A stretch of DNA of 37,500 bases from Chelativorans xinjiangensis (GCF_009812055.1 NZ_WQNH01000005.1:1-37500), one strand, 5' to 3'. Shown: positions 8,213 through 16,739, counted from the first letter of the stretch. The notes: generated by a model from the letters alone, not told the origin. Made by a program: numbers and translations.

Positions 8213-8319
8213 CAGATCCATAAACAGCTTCACCGAAACAACGAACATCTGCGCCGAAGGCGCCGATACCGGAGAAGGCTTGCATCCCGCGAGCCTCTGG
8301 CATGAGAAGGAGTACGTTC

Positions 8320-8790
8320 ATGACAACCTCGACATCTCTCACTCAAGAGGCCGCTGACAAGCTGGCTGTGGTCGAAGCGCTGTATCGCTTCGCGGCTGGT
8401 ATCGACCTTCGCGACAAGGAGCTTCTCGCGTCCTCACTCGCAGAAAACGCGGTCTCGGACTTCCGGCCGGCCGGTGCCAAGGCCGGGTTCGAATATCCGG
8501 TCATCGAAGGCCGGGATGTCATCGTTGCGGCCCTGTCGACGTCGCTCAGCACGCTGGACACGACCCATTCCGTCAGCAATCCGCGTGTGACCATCGACGG
8601 CGACACGGCACGCATGGATGTGCTCGTGGAAGCCCAGCACGTTCCCCGCAGCGATCCCTCGCGTCATTATCTGATGAAGAACCGCTACGACGTCGAGCTG
8701 ATCCGGGCAGGCGATGTCTGGGTCATCACGCGCAATACCGTCGACAATGTCTGGCGGACGGGCGACCCAGCTGTCTTGTCGGTCGTGTAG
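8320..8790 (+). CDS. NTF2/SnoaL-like protein (second, SnoaL_4 type)
   Basis: A 156-residue protein, MTTSTSLTQEAADKLAVVEALYRFAAGIDLRDKELLASSLAENAVSDF, with the pattern of the longer SnoaL_4-type members such as dioxygenase small subunit or scytalone dehydratase-like proteins. Later blocks TTHSVSNPRVTIDGDTARM and HYLMKNRYDVELIRAGDVWVI fit the family. I choose ATG 8320 because GAGAAGGAG lies seven bases upstream; an ATG at 8302 would overlap that site. The 107-base gap to the preceding gene could hold a secondary promoter, although none is clear. It is the last gene of the cassette, followed by a terminator-like hairpin. Confidence 0.83.
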   Translation: MTTSTSLTQEAADKLAVVEALYRFAAGIDLRDKELLASSLAENAVSDFRPAGAKAGFEYPVIEGRDVIVAALSTSLSTLDTTHSVSNPRVTIDGDTARMDVLVEAQHVPRSDPSRHYLMKNRYDVELIRAGDVWVITRNTVDNVWRTGDPAVLSVV

Positions 8791-8815
8791 GCCGGGGCAA
8801 CGAAACAGTAGCTAT

Positions 8816-8851
8816 AGAGCGGTGGCGGGAACTGAGTCCCGCCGCTGCTCT
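8816..8851 (+). terminator. Hairpin terminator of the SDR-VOC-NTF2 operon
   Basis: Arms 8816-8830 and 8837-8851 pair over 15 positions, two of them G-U wobbles, around a 6-base loop ACTGAG; the innermost seven bases (GGCGGGA/TCCCGCC) are perfect. It begins 25 bases after the last stop codon. The T tract is minimal, so termination may be assisted. Confidence 0.6.
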
Positions 8852-8990
8852 TGCAAGCATGCCCGTCCTTATCGCGCTGCCGGTGGAAGAGCCGAGTCGG
8901 GTCATCAGCGTTGATCCTTTGCCTTGTAGCGTCTGGGGCTATCCCGAGGTGTATGACCGCTTCTGGCGCGACGCTGCCATGCACGCCGGT

Positions 8991-9914
8991 TCATTCGAAC
9001 CGCCAAACCGGGATGCCGAGCTTCCTGGCCTTGTCGCCGAGGTTCTCCTGGATGCCGGTGCCGGGAAAGACCATGACGCCGATTGGCAGGACATTGAGCA
9101 TCTGGTCGTTGCGCTTGAAAGGTGCGGCGCGGCCGTGCTTCGTCCAGTCGGGCGCGAAACCGATCTGGGGCACGTTGCGGTGATCGGCCCAGCGGGCGGC
9201 GATCTTCTCGGCGCCTTTCGGTGACTTGCCGTGCATCAGCACCATGTCGGGGTGCTTGGCATGGACCTGGTCGAGTTTGTCCCAGATCAGCCGGTGGTCG
9301 TTGAAGTCGAGCCCGCCGGTGAGGGCGACCTTCGGTCCATCGGGCAGGAGCACTTGCGCGTCGGCGCGTTTCCGGGCGGCGATGAAGTCGCGGCTATCGA
9401 TCATGGCCGATGTCAGCGCGCGATGGTTGACCCGTGATCCGGTTCGCGGTGACCAGGGCGTGCCGGTGGTGCGAAGATAGTGCTCGGCGGCACTTTCGCG
9501 GAAGACTTCCAGGCTGTCGCGGCGTTCGATGAGGCTCTTGCCGACCTCGATCAACCGCTCGAGCTCGACGGCTTTGACTTCCGAACCGTCCTGTTCCCGC
9601 TGCCGGCGCTTCTGCGCCTGCTCGTTGTCATCGAGCTTGCGTTCCACCCGGTCGACGGCGCGGTGAAAGCTGTTGACGGTCGACCAGAGCAGGTCGTCGA
9701 GGTCGAAATCGAGCGCTGTGTCGGCCATCGTGGCGATGAGGGCGTCGAAGATGTCGGAGACGGCGCCTTCGATGGTGCGATCTTCAGGGACGGGTCTCGG
9801 GTCCGGCGTGTTCTCGTCGTGGTGATAGCCGTAGAGCTGCAGTTCGCTCAGCGCGTGGTCGGTCGGAGAGGCTTCGTGGTGGGGCTCGAAGGTGTCGTCG
9901 TCTTCATGCGCCAT
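8991..9914 (-). CDS. DUF2493 / SLOG-superfamily protein
   Basis: A 307-residue protein. The acidic N-terminus (MAHEDDDTFEPHHEASPTDHALSELQLYGY) and the helical middle, with a charged stretch at about 85-110, are typical of the mobile-element group. The C-terminal domain contains VALTGGLDFNDHRLIWDKLDQVHAKHPDMVLMHGKSPKGAEKIAARWA, the DUF2493 (YspA-like SLOG) nucleotide-binding fold. It ends FPGTGIQENLGDKARKLGIPVWRF, matching the usual PGxGT...A...GIPV ending. SLOG proteins are thought to bind or process nucleotides. Its role on integrative elements is not established. ATG 9914 follows AGGGAG at eight bases. Confidence 0.87.
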   Translation of the reverse strand: MAHEDDDTFEPHHEASPTDHALSELQLYGYHHDENTPDPRPVPEDRTIEGAVSDIFDALIATMADTALDFDLDDLLWSTVNSFHRAVDRVERKLDDNEQAQKRRQREQDGSEVKAVELERLIEVGKSLIERRDSLEVFRESAAEHYLRTTGTPWSPRTGSRVNHRALTSAMIDSRDFIAARKRADAQVLLPDGPKVALTGGLDFNDHRLIWDKLDQVHAKHPDMVLMHGKSPKGAEKIAARWADHRNVPQIGFAPDWTKHGRAAPFKRNDQMLNVLPIGVMVFPGTGIQENLGDKARKLGIPVWRFE

Positions 9915-10235
9915 GGGGATGCTCCCTTTGTCGGTTGGCCGCGCCCGCCGCGGCCTTCATGGCGCCGCAAGACGGCGGGCGGGCCGGGCCTGCACCCGGA
10001 AGCGCGAGCGGACGGGCCGGAGCGTGAGCGGAGGATGCCGGAGGCCGACGATTTTGCTTCGCGATGGAAAGGCCCGCAGGGCCGCCGGAAAATCGTCGGC
10101 CGCAGCCATTGTCGGCCCGGCCCGGCTGCCGTCCGGTCGCCCTCTGAAGAAGGCCGGGGCGCGGCCCTCTGCGACATCGATGGGAGCGCCCGCGCGTGAC
10201 GGCGGCGATACCGACCCCGCCACGCCGCTTCCCGT
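9915..10235. other. Structured 321-bp intergenic region
   Basis: No reading frame here has support. The perfect 13-base arms GGCCGACGATTTT (10043-10055) and AAAATCGTCGGCC (10089-10101) enclose 33 bases that themselves hold the hairpin GGCCC-GCA-GGGCC (10071-10083). Further G/C-rich self-complementary stretches lie on both sides, for example GCCCGCC near 9946 and GGCGGGC near 9974. The region separates the DUF2493 gene from the TOPRIM gene. It could be a structured 5' leader of the DUF2493 mRNA, a small RNA, or an origin-type site. Confidence 0.6.
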
Positions 10236-11303
10236 TCAGGCCAACTGAGCGGTCTTCAGAAAGCGTGCGACATCCTGCGGGGCGAGTTGGATCCGAACCG
10301 ATGCCGTGAACGCATCCAGTCCGCGCAGCCGCAGATCCTCGTTGAGATCGCCCAGCATCGGCGCGATGGTCAGCGTTTCGATCCCCTCGGCCTCGGCGCG
10401 TGCACCCAGGCTGTCACGCGCCTCTTCGCCTGCCGGATCGTCATCGCGCACGATATAGAGACGGCGCAGCGTGACCGGGAGTGCGAGGGCGGCGAGATGG
10501 GCAGCGGAAAGCGCTGCCGCCATCGGCATGTCGGACAGGACGCATCGCAGCGACAGCATGGTCTCGATGCCTTCGCCGGCGGCCATGACCTCGCCCGCCA
10601 CGCCGAAGCGCACCGCGTGGCCGAGGAGGTCGCCCATTGCCCGTCGCGGGGTGTCGATTGGCGCCTTGCCGAGCCTCGCCTCGCTGAACCCGTTCGGATC
10701 GAGCCAGGTGCGATGGGCGCCCGTCTGGTGTCCATCGAGATCGGTGACCGACGCGATCACGGCCGGCCAGGTCTCGGTCGGCGCATGCTCGTCGGGCCGG
10801 TAGTAGCAGCGCGGATGGAAGCGCAGCGATCCGGTTCCGTGCAAAGCCGTAATGCCGCGATTACGGAAATACGATTCTGCGAGCGTGCCCCTGATTGGCC
10901 GAGCCATCGAAAACAGCCGCTTCGCTGCGAGCGGCGAGCCCGTTGGTGCGGGTGCCTTCCGTCGATGTGATGTTGCCGGTTCTGGTTCAGGATGCGGGAG
11001 CGCGAGGAAGCGCCGTGCCTCATCGGCCACGTCCTTGAATTCGACAAGGCCGCAGCTTTCGCGGATGACATCGAGGAGATCGCCATGCTCGCCGGTGGCC
11101 GCGTCGGTCCACTTGCCGGCCGCGCCTTTGCCGGATTCGGGCCCGACGAGGCGCACGAACATCGAGCGTCCCGGCGCATTGCGAACGTCACCCACCATCC
11201 AGTAGCGGCCCTCGCGCCGCCCGCTGGAAAGATACTCGCGGCACACGGCCTCGGCCTGCCGGCCGAGACGGTGTGCGAGTTCAGATGCGTCGCGGGTCAT
11301 CAT
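10236..11303 (-). CDS. TOPRIM-domain primase-like protein
   Basis: A 355-residue protein of the plasmid/ICE TOPRIM family. The N-terminal part (GRYWMVGDVRNAPGRSMFVRL...GKWTDAATGEHGDLLDVI) is a zinc-free primase-like region. The middle has FHPRCYY and GAHRTWLDPNG. The C-terminal TOPRIM domain has E244 and E247 (GEGIETML) and the acidic triad D287-D289 (RDDDPAGEEA), the Mg2+ site of primases and topoisomerases. The ATG at 11303 overlaps the stop of the upstream methylase-helicase gene as ATGA, so the two are translationally coupled. A role in priming element DNA replication or transfer is inferred. Confidence 0.87.
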   Translation of the reverse strand: MMTRDASELAHRLGRQAEAVCREYLSSGRREGRYWMVGDVRNAPGRSMFVRLVGPESGKGAAGKWTDAATGEHGDLLDVIRESCGLVEFKDVADEARRFLALPHPEPEPATSHRRKAPAPTGSPLAAKRLFSMARPIRGTLAESYFRNRGITALHGTGSLRFHPRCYYRPDEHAPTETWPAVIASVTDLDGHQTGAHRTWLDPNGFSEARLGKAPIDTPRRAMGDLLGHAVRFGVAGEVMAAGEGIETMLSLRCVLSDMPMAAALSAAHLAALALPVTLRRLYIVRDDDPAGEEARDSLGARAEAEGIETLTIAPMLGDLNEDLRLRGLDAFTASVRIQLAPQDVARFLKTAQLA

Positions 11304-14300
11304 GCAGCCTCCCGCTCGGTGATGCGCTGGATCGGAAAGCGCTCCAGCAGCCTGGCGAGAATCGCGGCGCCGGAAACGTCGGTCGGAACGAACAGGCGGA
11401 ACTTCCAGGAGATGATCTCGCCGAACAGGCCATAGGCCTTGAGACGATCGCGCATCGTGTCGGTAAAGCCGGTGAGCTCGATGCGGTTGGCGCCCATGAC
11501 GCGGGCGCGGCGAAGTTGCAATCCCTCGGCAAGGTCGAGTACCGTGCGGCCGTCCATCAGCGCGGCGAAGGCGTCGTCCGGGGCGAGCGTCGTCGTGCCG
11601 GTAGTGGTGGCGGTCGCGGCCCAGGCCGGAGAGACCTTGCAGCCGATGATCCGCTCGCCGTCATCGGTCTGCAGCCGGTAGACGCGCGTCGACTCGTTCG
11701 GCAGGCGCTTCCAGATCGGCAACAGGAGGCCGACGACCATGTGGATGGTGCTGTCGGTGAACTCGGGCACCGACGCGACTTCCGCCTCCCAGGCCTTCGT
11801 GAACGTGGCGCGATCGGCCTCCATCCAATGGGTGTCACCCATCATCGCAACCGGCACGTTCGTCGCCTCCATCGGCCGGATCAGCCGCACACGCCGCTCG
11901 ACCGAGCCGTCATCATTGATGAGGCTGGTGGTGGGCACGCGCACCGCGGCGCGACCAGAGCGCTCATTGACCAGCAGGCAGGAGCGAGGATCGGCGAGAT
12001 GGTCGAGCGCGTCATCGAGCATGACCGGCCGGTTGCGCTCACGCTGGGCGATGGTCAGCAGCGTCGTCACCGCGCCAGTCGCGGCATGGGTATGGATGGC
12101 CTGACGCTCGAGGACCGTGAAACGTTCCGCGCGCAGTGTCTCCAGTCCGACGTCGTAGGTGCCGCTGGTGATGGCGCCTTCGATCCGCGCCGCGAGAAGC
12201 TGCTCGAAGCGCGCGAACAGGATGTTCTGCAGATCGATGGTGAGCGCCAGGAGCCGGTTGAGGAAGGTGGTGATCGGCGGCAACTCGTCCTTGATGCCAT
12301 TGGCGTCGGTCAGCTTGAGGCCGGTTGACTCCTCGAAGGTTTGCAGCGGGCATCCCTCGACCTTGCCGGCGACGATCAGCAGATAGAGCCGGCGCAGCGC
12401 GTCGCGCGCATAGGGGCTTTCGAGATTGTCCTCGGCGCGAAACAGGCCCTGACCGCCGGTCTGGCGCTGGCCGCGTGTTATCGCGCCGAGCGTGTCGAGG
12501 CGGCGGGCGATGGTCGAGAGGAAGCGCTTTTCTGCCTTCACGTCGGTGGCGACCGGCCGGAAGAGCGGCGGCTGCGCCTGGTTGGTGCGGTTGGTGCGCC
12601 CCAGGCCCTGGATCGCGGCATCGGCTTTCCAGCCTGGCTCCAGCAGATAGTGGACGCGCAGCCGCCGGTTCTTCGCCGCGAGATCGGCATGGTAGGAGCG
12701 CCCGGTCCCGCCGGCGTCCGAAAAGACCAGGATACGCTTGGCGTCGTCCATGAAGGCGGCGGTCTCGGCGAGGTTGGCGGCGACGGCGCGGCCTTCCACG
12801 GCAAGGCGGTCACCCTTGCGGACGATGCGGCGCGAGCGGCCGGTCACCTCGGCCACCTCATCGGTGCCGAAGCGCTGGACGATCTGGTCGAGCGCGCCGG
12901 GCACGGGCGGCATCGAAGCGAGTTTTTCGATCAGCCGGTCGCGCCGGGCGACGGCCTCGCGGCTTTCGACGGGCTGGCCGTCGCGGAACACCGGCCGCGA
13001 GCACAGATTGCCCTCGCTGTCGGTGAAAGGCTCATAGAGCTGCACCGGAAAGGAATGCGCCAGATAGTCGAGCACATATTCACGCGGCGTGATGTCGACC
13101 TGGACATCGTTCCAGTCCTCGGTCGGGATCTCGGCGAGACGCCTTTCCATCAGGGCCTCGCCGGTCGAGACGATCTGGATGACGGCGGCATGGCCAGCGG
13201 CGAGGTCGGCGTCGATGGAAGCGATCAGCGACGGCGTTTTCATCGCCGTGATGAGATGATTGAAGAAGCGCTGCTTGGCGCTCTCGAAGGCGGAGCGGGC
13301 GGTGGATTTGGCCTGTGCGTTCAGCGTGCCTTCGCTGCCCGTGACGTTGGTCGCCCGCATGGCCGCGTCGAGATTGTTGTGAATGATCGTGAAGGCGCCG
13401 GCATAGGCGTCATAGATGCGCCGCTGCTCGTCGGTGAGCTGGTGCTCGAGCAGCTCATATTCGACGCCTTCATAGGAGAGCGAGCGAGCCTGATAGAGGC
13501 CGAGCGCCTTCAGATCCCGAGCCAGCACCTCCATCGCCGCGACCCCACCGACCTCGATCGCTTCGACGAATTCCGCGCGGGTGGCGAAGGGGAAGTCCTT
13601 TCCGCCCCACAGGCCGAGCCGCTGGGCGTAGGCGAGATTGTGTACCGTGGTGGCGCCGGTCGCCGAGACATAGACCACGCGCGCATCGGGCAATGCGTGC
13701 TGCAGGCGCAGCCCGGCGCGGCCCTGCTGCGAGGCGGCCTGGTCGCCGCGCTCGCCTTTCGATCCGGCGGCATTCTGCATGGCGTGGCTTTCGTCGAAAA
13801 TGATCACTCCATCGAAGTCCTTTCCCAACCAATCGACGATCTGCCGGACGCGGGAAACCTTCGATCCGCGCTCGTCGGAGCGCAGCGTGGCGTAGGTCGT
13901 AAAAAGGATGCCTTGCGAGAGGCGGATCGGCGTGCCCTGTCGAAAGCGCGACAGCGGCGTGACCAGGAGTCGCTCTTGTCCGAGCGCCGACCAGTCGCGC
14001 TGCGCGTCCTCGATCAGCTTGTCGGACTTGGACACCCAGACTGCGCGGCGGCGGCCTTTGAGCCAGTTGTCGAGCAGGATGCCGGCGACCTGGCGGCCCT
14101 TACCCGCGCCGGTGCCGTCGCCGAGAAACCAGCCGCGCCGAAAGCGAACGGCGCCGTCCTGATCGTCGGCGGCCGCGGTGACGACATCGCAGGTCTCATC
14201 GACGGTCCAGGCGGCGGCGAGATGCTGACTGTGGGCTTCGCCCGCATAGATCACGCTTTCGAGCTGGGCGTCGGACAGAACACCATTCGCAATGAGGTCC

Positions 14301-15622
14301 GGCGGCAGATGCGGACGATAGCTCGGCCTGGGCGGGGCGACCGAGGCCATGGCCGCCGATTGCACGAGCTTGGTCGGATGCGCCTGAGACCCGGGAATAC
14401 GGATCGACTGAAGCGCGTAAGCCTCATACAGCGCATCGGTGAGTCGCGTGCCTTCAGGCGGTGCCCAGTCGACGGTCTCGTAGTCGACCGTCACGCCCTC
14501 CTGTGCGGACAGGATTGGCGCCGGCGTGGTATCGACCCGCCTGGAGTTCGCTCCGTTCAGGGGAGCCGGGCGGTTCATATGCGCGGAGCTTGTCGGCAGC
14601 GTCACGAGCGGACGCGGCGGCACTAGCGCCTGGACCCAGGCGAGCAGCGTGGCCGCATCGGCAGCAACGCCGGGCGATGCCGGGAACACGGCCGGATCGT
14701 CGGCCGGGATCTTGTCGATCACCGTCAGTCGCGTGTCGATGGTCGTGCCGTGCCGAACGTAAACCGCGCCATCGATGGCGGCTGTGAAGACGATGCGGCC
14801 GCTTTCCTGCAGGCGGACGAAGGCGTCCCGCCATCTGGGCGCATCGGGCGCGAAGCTGGCGCCGGTGATGGCGACGAACCGCCCGCCGGGCGCCAGACGC
14901 GCCAGCGCCGAGGCGACATGGCGATAGGTGGCGTCAGCCACGCGTCCCGACACGTTTGCCATCGCCGAGAATGGCGGGTTCATCAGCGCGACGCTGGGCA
15001 CGGCGGCGGCGTCCAGATAATCATCGATCTGGGCCGCGTCGAAGCGTGTGACGGACAGAGCCGGAAAGAGAGAGGACAGGAGATCCCCGCGTGTCTCGGC
15101 GAGTTCGTTGAGATGGAGGCTGCCTCCGGCGATCTCGGCGAGAATGGCGAGCAGGCCAGTGCCGGCGGACGGCTCCAGCACGATGTCGTCGGCCGTGATG
15201 GCGGCGGCGGTCGCCGCGGCGAAGCCCAGGGCGAGCGGCGTCGAGAATTGCTGGAAGGCCTCGCTCTCTTCGGAGCGGCGCGTGTGCGAGGGCAGAAGAT
15301 CGGCGATCTTCGCGAGCAGCGGCATCGCAGCTGCCGGAGATCCGGCTTTACGCAGAAGCGCCTTTCCGTACTTGCGCAGGAACAGGACCGCCGCGCCCTC
15401 GCAGGCATCGTAAGCGGTCTTCCAGTCCCATGCGCCATCAGTGTCGGAGCCGCCGAACGCGACGTCCATTGCGGCGCGCAGGACCGGTGCATCGATGAGA
15501 CGACCCTGTTCGAGATGCGGCAAGAGAAGGCGAGCAGCCTCGGCCAGGGAGGGCGTGGAATTGGCCGGGACGAGCGGTTGGGCGGCGCTGGCGAGCGCCG
15601 CCGTCGAAGCAAGCTGTGTCAT
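11300..15622 (-). CDS. Methyltransferase-strawberry notch helicase fusion protein
   Basis: A 1440-residue protein. The N-terminal third holds a class I adenine-type methyltransferase: EPSAGTGLLAIL (SAM motif I, about residue 150) and the catalytic NPPF at 215-218. The centre is a strawberry-notch-like superfamily 2 ATPase with Walker A GDGTGAGKG (501-509) and the DEAD/DEAH-type box DESH at 610-613. The C-terminal half includes the helicase partner region (RILVFSDAGGTGRSYHADLAAKNRR, QGLGRTNRTNQAQPP). Such fusions are large backbone genes of alphaproteobacterial integrative elements and some phages; DNA remodelling or protection during transfer is plausible but unproven. The start at 15622 follows GGTTCTCCCC with only a weak site. 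A folded leader lies upstream. The long open frame on the opposite strand is a shadow. Confidence 0.88.
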   Translation of the reverse strand: MTQLASTAALASAAQPLVPANSTPSLAEAARLLLPHLEQGRLIDAPVLRAAMDVAFGGSDTDGAWDWKTAYDACEGAAVLFLRKYGKALLRKAGSPAAAMPLLAKIADLLPSHTRRSEESEAFQQFSTPLALGFAAATAAAITADDIVLEPSAGTGLLAILAEIAGGSLHLNELAETRGDLLSSLFPALSVTRFDAAQIDDYLDAAAVPSVALMNPPFSAMANVSGRVADATYRHVASALARLAPGGRFVAITGASFAPDAPRWRDAFVRLQESGRIVFTAAIDGAVYVRHGTTIDTRLTVIDKIPADDPAVFPASPGVAADAATLLAWVQALVPPRPLVTLPTSSAHMNRPAPLNGANSRRVDTTPAPILSAQEGVTVDYETVDWAPPEGTRLTDALYEAYALQSIRIPGSQAHPTKLVQSAAMASVAPPRPSYRPHLPPDLIANGVLSDAQLESVIYAGEAHSQHLAAAWTVDETCDVVTAAADDQDGAVRFRRGWFLGDGTGAGKGRQVAGILLDNWLKGRRRAVWVSKSDKLIEDAQRDWSALGQERLLVTPLSRFRQGTPIRLSQGILFTTYATLRSDERGSKVSRVRQIVDWLGKDFDGVIIFDESHAMQNAAGSKGERGDQAASQQGRAGLRLQHALPDARVVYVSATGATTVHNLAYAQRLGLWGGKDFPFATRAEFVEAIEVGGVAAMEVLARDLKALGLYQARSLSYEGVEYELLEHQLTDEQRRIYDAYAGAFTIIHNNLDAAMRATNVTGSEGTLNAQAKSTARSAFESAKQRFFNHLITAMKTPSLIASIDADLAAGHAAVIQIVSTGEALMERRLAEIPTEDWNDVQVDITPREYVLDYLAHSFPVQLYEPFTDSEGNLCSRPVFRDGQPVESREAVARRDRLIEKLASMPPVPGALDQIVQRFGTDEVAEVTGRSRRIVRKGDRLAVEGRAVAANLAETAAFMDDAKRILVFSDAGGTGRSYHADLAAKNRRLRVHYLLEPGWKADAAIQGLGRTNRTNQAQPPLFRPVATDVKAEKRFLSTIARRLDTLGAITRGQRQTGGQGLFRAEDNLESPYARDALRRLYLLIVAGKVEGCPLQTFEESTGLKLTDANGIKDELPPITTFLNRLLALTIDLQNILFARFEQLLAARIEGAITSGTYDVGLETLRAERFTVLERQAIHTHAATGAVTTLLTIAQRERNRPVMLDDALDHLADPRSCLLVNERSGRAAVRVPTTSLINDDGSVERRVRLIRPMEATNVPVAMMGDTHWMEADRATFTKAWEAEVASVPEFTDSTIHMVVGLLLPIWKRLPNESTRVYRLQTDDGERIIGCKVSPAWAATATTTGTTTLAPDDAFAALMDGRTVLDLAEGLQLRRARVMGANRIELTGFTDTMRDRLKAYGLFGEIISWKFRLFVPTDVSGAAILARLLERFPIQRITEREAA

Positions 15623-15647
15623 GGGGAGAACCTCGGGAGAGCGGGAA

Positions 15648-15702
15648 CGGGACGAGCCGGCCAGCGCTCTCTCTCGGACCGCACCGGCTCAAACCCGTCC
15701 CG
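15648..15702 (-). promoter_or_regulatory. Leader hairpin upstream of the methylase-helicase gene
   Basis: On the minus strand, CGGGAC + six unpaired bases + GAGCCGG pairs with CCGGCTC + GTCCCG, giving a 13-bp two-part stem with an asymmetric 6-base bulge and a 23-base apical region that carries CCGAGAGAGAG. The bulge side, the GACGGGTT-like string and the apical sequence resemble the leaders of the ParB-like gene (18861-18900) and ArdC gene (21801-21840). It lies 26 bases upstream of the start codon. Confidence 0.6.
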
Positions 15703-15717
15703 GCCTGCCTCTCCCTC

Positions 15718-15945
15718 TCACGGCGCCTCCGGCACCGGTGGGAGATAGGCGTCGTAGGGGTTGCCCTCGGCGAGATGTCCGAACGGCGTGAAGAGGAATT
15801 CCTCGCCGTCCCGGCCGACGGCGCAGACGACGTAGCGCGGAGCGCCAGTCGCGGCGTCGGTGCATTCGAGCAAGGCGAGATTGCCATCGGCCGCCGCGCG
15901 CAGGAGCGTCTGGAAATTGGCGCGGGCATGGGCGGGAATGCTCAT
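15718..15945 (-). CDS. DUF6117 family protein
   Basis: A 75-residue protein, MSIPAHARANFQTLLRAAADGNLALLECTDAATGAPRYVVCAV...FTPFGHLAEGNPYDAY, which matches the short DUF6117 family found with ParB-like and strawberry notch genes on alphaproteobacterial elements. ATG 15945 has GGGAGG nine bases upstream and overlaps the stop codon of the preceding gene as ATGA, so the two are coupled. A longer frame upstream is only the shadow of that gene. Function unknown; size and composition suggest a soluble accessory protein. Confidence 0.82.
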   Translation of the reverse strand: MSIPAHARANFQTLLRAAADGNLALLECTDAATGAPRYVVCAVGRDGEEFLFTPFGHLAEGNPYDAYLPPVPEAP

Positions 15946-16352
15946 GGTCGGCCTCCCTTGATGGTATCGTCGAACCAGCCATGCGTGCCGATCCAGGCGA
16001 CCGAGTCGCGTCGGCCAAGGTCGAGCACATGCGCGCCGCCGCCGAAGGTGTTCACCCGCGGACGCGAGCAGGTGTTCGCCCATTGAAATCCCCAGTGACC
16101 GGTGAGCGCGAAGGCGTCCGCGCAGCGCAGAACGAAGTCGATGACGCGTTGCGGATCGCCGGTGCCGTCGTCCCGCATCCAGAGTTTTGAGCCTCCGTGG
16201 GCGGGATCGAGCGACAGCAGAAAGCCATCGGAAGGTGGATCTTCCGCAGCACCTTCCGCACAAAGATCATTGTACAAATCCAGCGCGCGGGCGGCGTTGC
16301 CGGGCGTGCCAACATCGAGCAGGCACGAGAAGTGCGTGAAATAGTCAGCCAT
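15942..16352 (-). CDS. Conserved hypothetical mobile-element protein
   Basis: A 136-residue acidic soluble protein, MADYFTHFSCLLDVGTPGNAARALDLYNDL, with later blocks GGSKLWMRDDGTGDPQRVIDFVLRCADAF, TGHWGFQWANTCSRPRVNTFGGGAHVLDLG and WIGTHGWFDDTI. The spacing of the tryptophans and glycines suggests a compact beta-rich fold. I do not recognise a named family, although similar proteins sit next to DUF6117 on related elements. It is translationally coupled to DUF6117 downstream. The ATG at 16352 has CAGGAGG upstream, directly behind a hairpin that is repeated before the next gene. Confidence 0.75.
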   Translation of the reverse strand: MADYFTHFSCLLDVGTPGNAARALDLYNDLCAEGAAEDPPSDGFLLSLDPAHGGSKLWMRDDGTGDPQRVIDFVLRCADAFALTGHWGFQWANTCSRPRVNTFGGGAHVLDLGRRDSVAWIGTHGWFDDTIKGGRP

Positions 16353-16373
16353 GACGGCCTCCTGAAACGAGAA

Positions 16374-16395
16374 AGCCCGGCGCGATGGCCGGGCT
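16374..16395 (-). promoter_or_regulatory. Hairpin-SD leader, copy 1
   Basis: Arms AGCCCGGC and GCCGGGCT (16374-16381 and 16388-16395) form an 8-bp stem with a 6-base loop. On the minus strand it is followed by TTCTCGTTTCAGGAGG and then the start codon at 16352. The same design precedes the gene at 16642. It could be an attenuator, a stem protecting the ribosome site, or a terminator for the gene upstream. Confidence 0.6.
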
Positions 16396-16420
16396 CGAAT
16401 TGCGGATTGGGGGTGAGCGG

Positions 16421-16642
16421 CTAGTAGCCGAAGCGCCAGGACGGCCAGGGCTGGCCGTCGTCGGCGCGCTTGACGGCCTCGTCGAGATAGGTCGGGTCGC
16501 CTTCGACAAGGGTGGGATCGCGCACGGGGGTTTCGTCGATCACCGTGACGGCGCTGACGATGCCGTCCTCGACCTCGACATGGAGGGGCACGAGGAACTG
16601 GAAAACGACGCGGCGCGTGCGATGTGCGTGTTCGCTATTCAT
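16421..16642 (-). CDS. Small conserved hypothetical protein
   Basis: A 73-residue protein, MNSEHAHRTRRVVFQFLVPLHVEVEDGIVSAVTVIDETPV, ending WPSWRFGY. The beginning gives three beta strands (RRVVFQFLVPLHVEVEDG, then IVSAVTVIDE). ATG 16642 has CAGGAGACG upstream; an in-frame extension would run through the hairpin and the end of the ParB-like gene and is not credible. It lies between the ParB-like gene and the 136-residue protein and is probably co-transcribed with both. I do not recognise a named family; a function cannot be given. Confidence 0.7.
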   Translation of the reverse strand: MNSEHAHRTRRVVFQFLVPLHVEVEDGIVSAVTVIDETPVRDPTLVEGDPTYLDEAVKRADDGQPWPSWRFGY

Positions 16643-16665
16643 GGAAACGTCTCCTGAAACGAAAG

Positions 16666-16687
16666 CGCCCGGCGCGACGGCCGGGCG
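16666..16687 (-). promoter_or_regulatory. Hairpin-SD leader, copy 2
   Basis: Arms CGCCCGGC (16666-16673) and GCCGGGCG (16680-16687) with a 6-base loop, followed on the minus strand by CTTTCGTTTCAGGAG and the start codon at 16642. The stem core, the loop pattern (CGTCGC here, CATCGC in copy 1) and the CGTTTCAGGAG tail match copy 1. Confidence 0.6.
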
Positions 16688-16739
16688 ATAGAGATGGTGG
16701 GAAGAGCGGCGGGACGGCTGGCGCCGCCCCGCCCTCGGT

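Noticed and set aside
9480-10199. 239-codon open frame on the plus strand
   Set aside because: Antisense to the DUF2493 gene and running through the structured gap; no motif and no ribosome binding site.
12341-14626. 761-codon open frame on the plus strand
   Set aside because: Exactly antisense to the methylase-strawberry notch gene, with no family motif; a shadow caused by high GC content.
16374-16687. CRISPR-like repeat from the two similar hairpins
   Set aside because: Only two copies 290 bases apart, separated by a gene, each next to a start codon.
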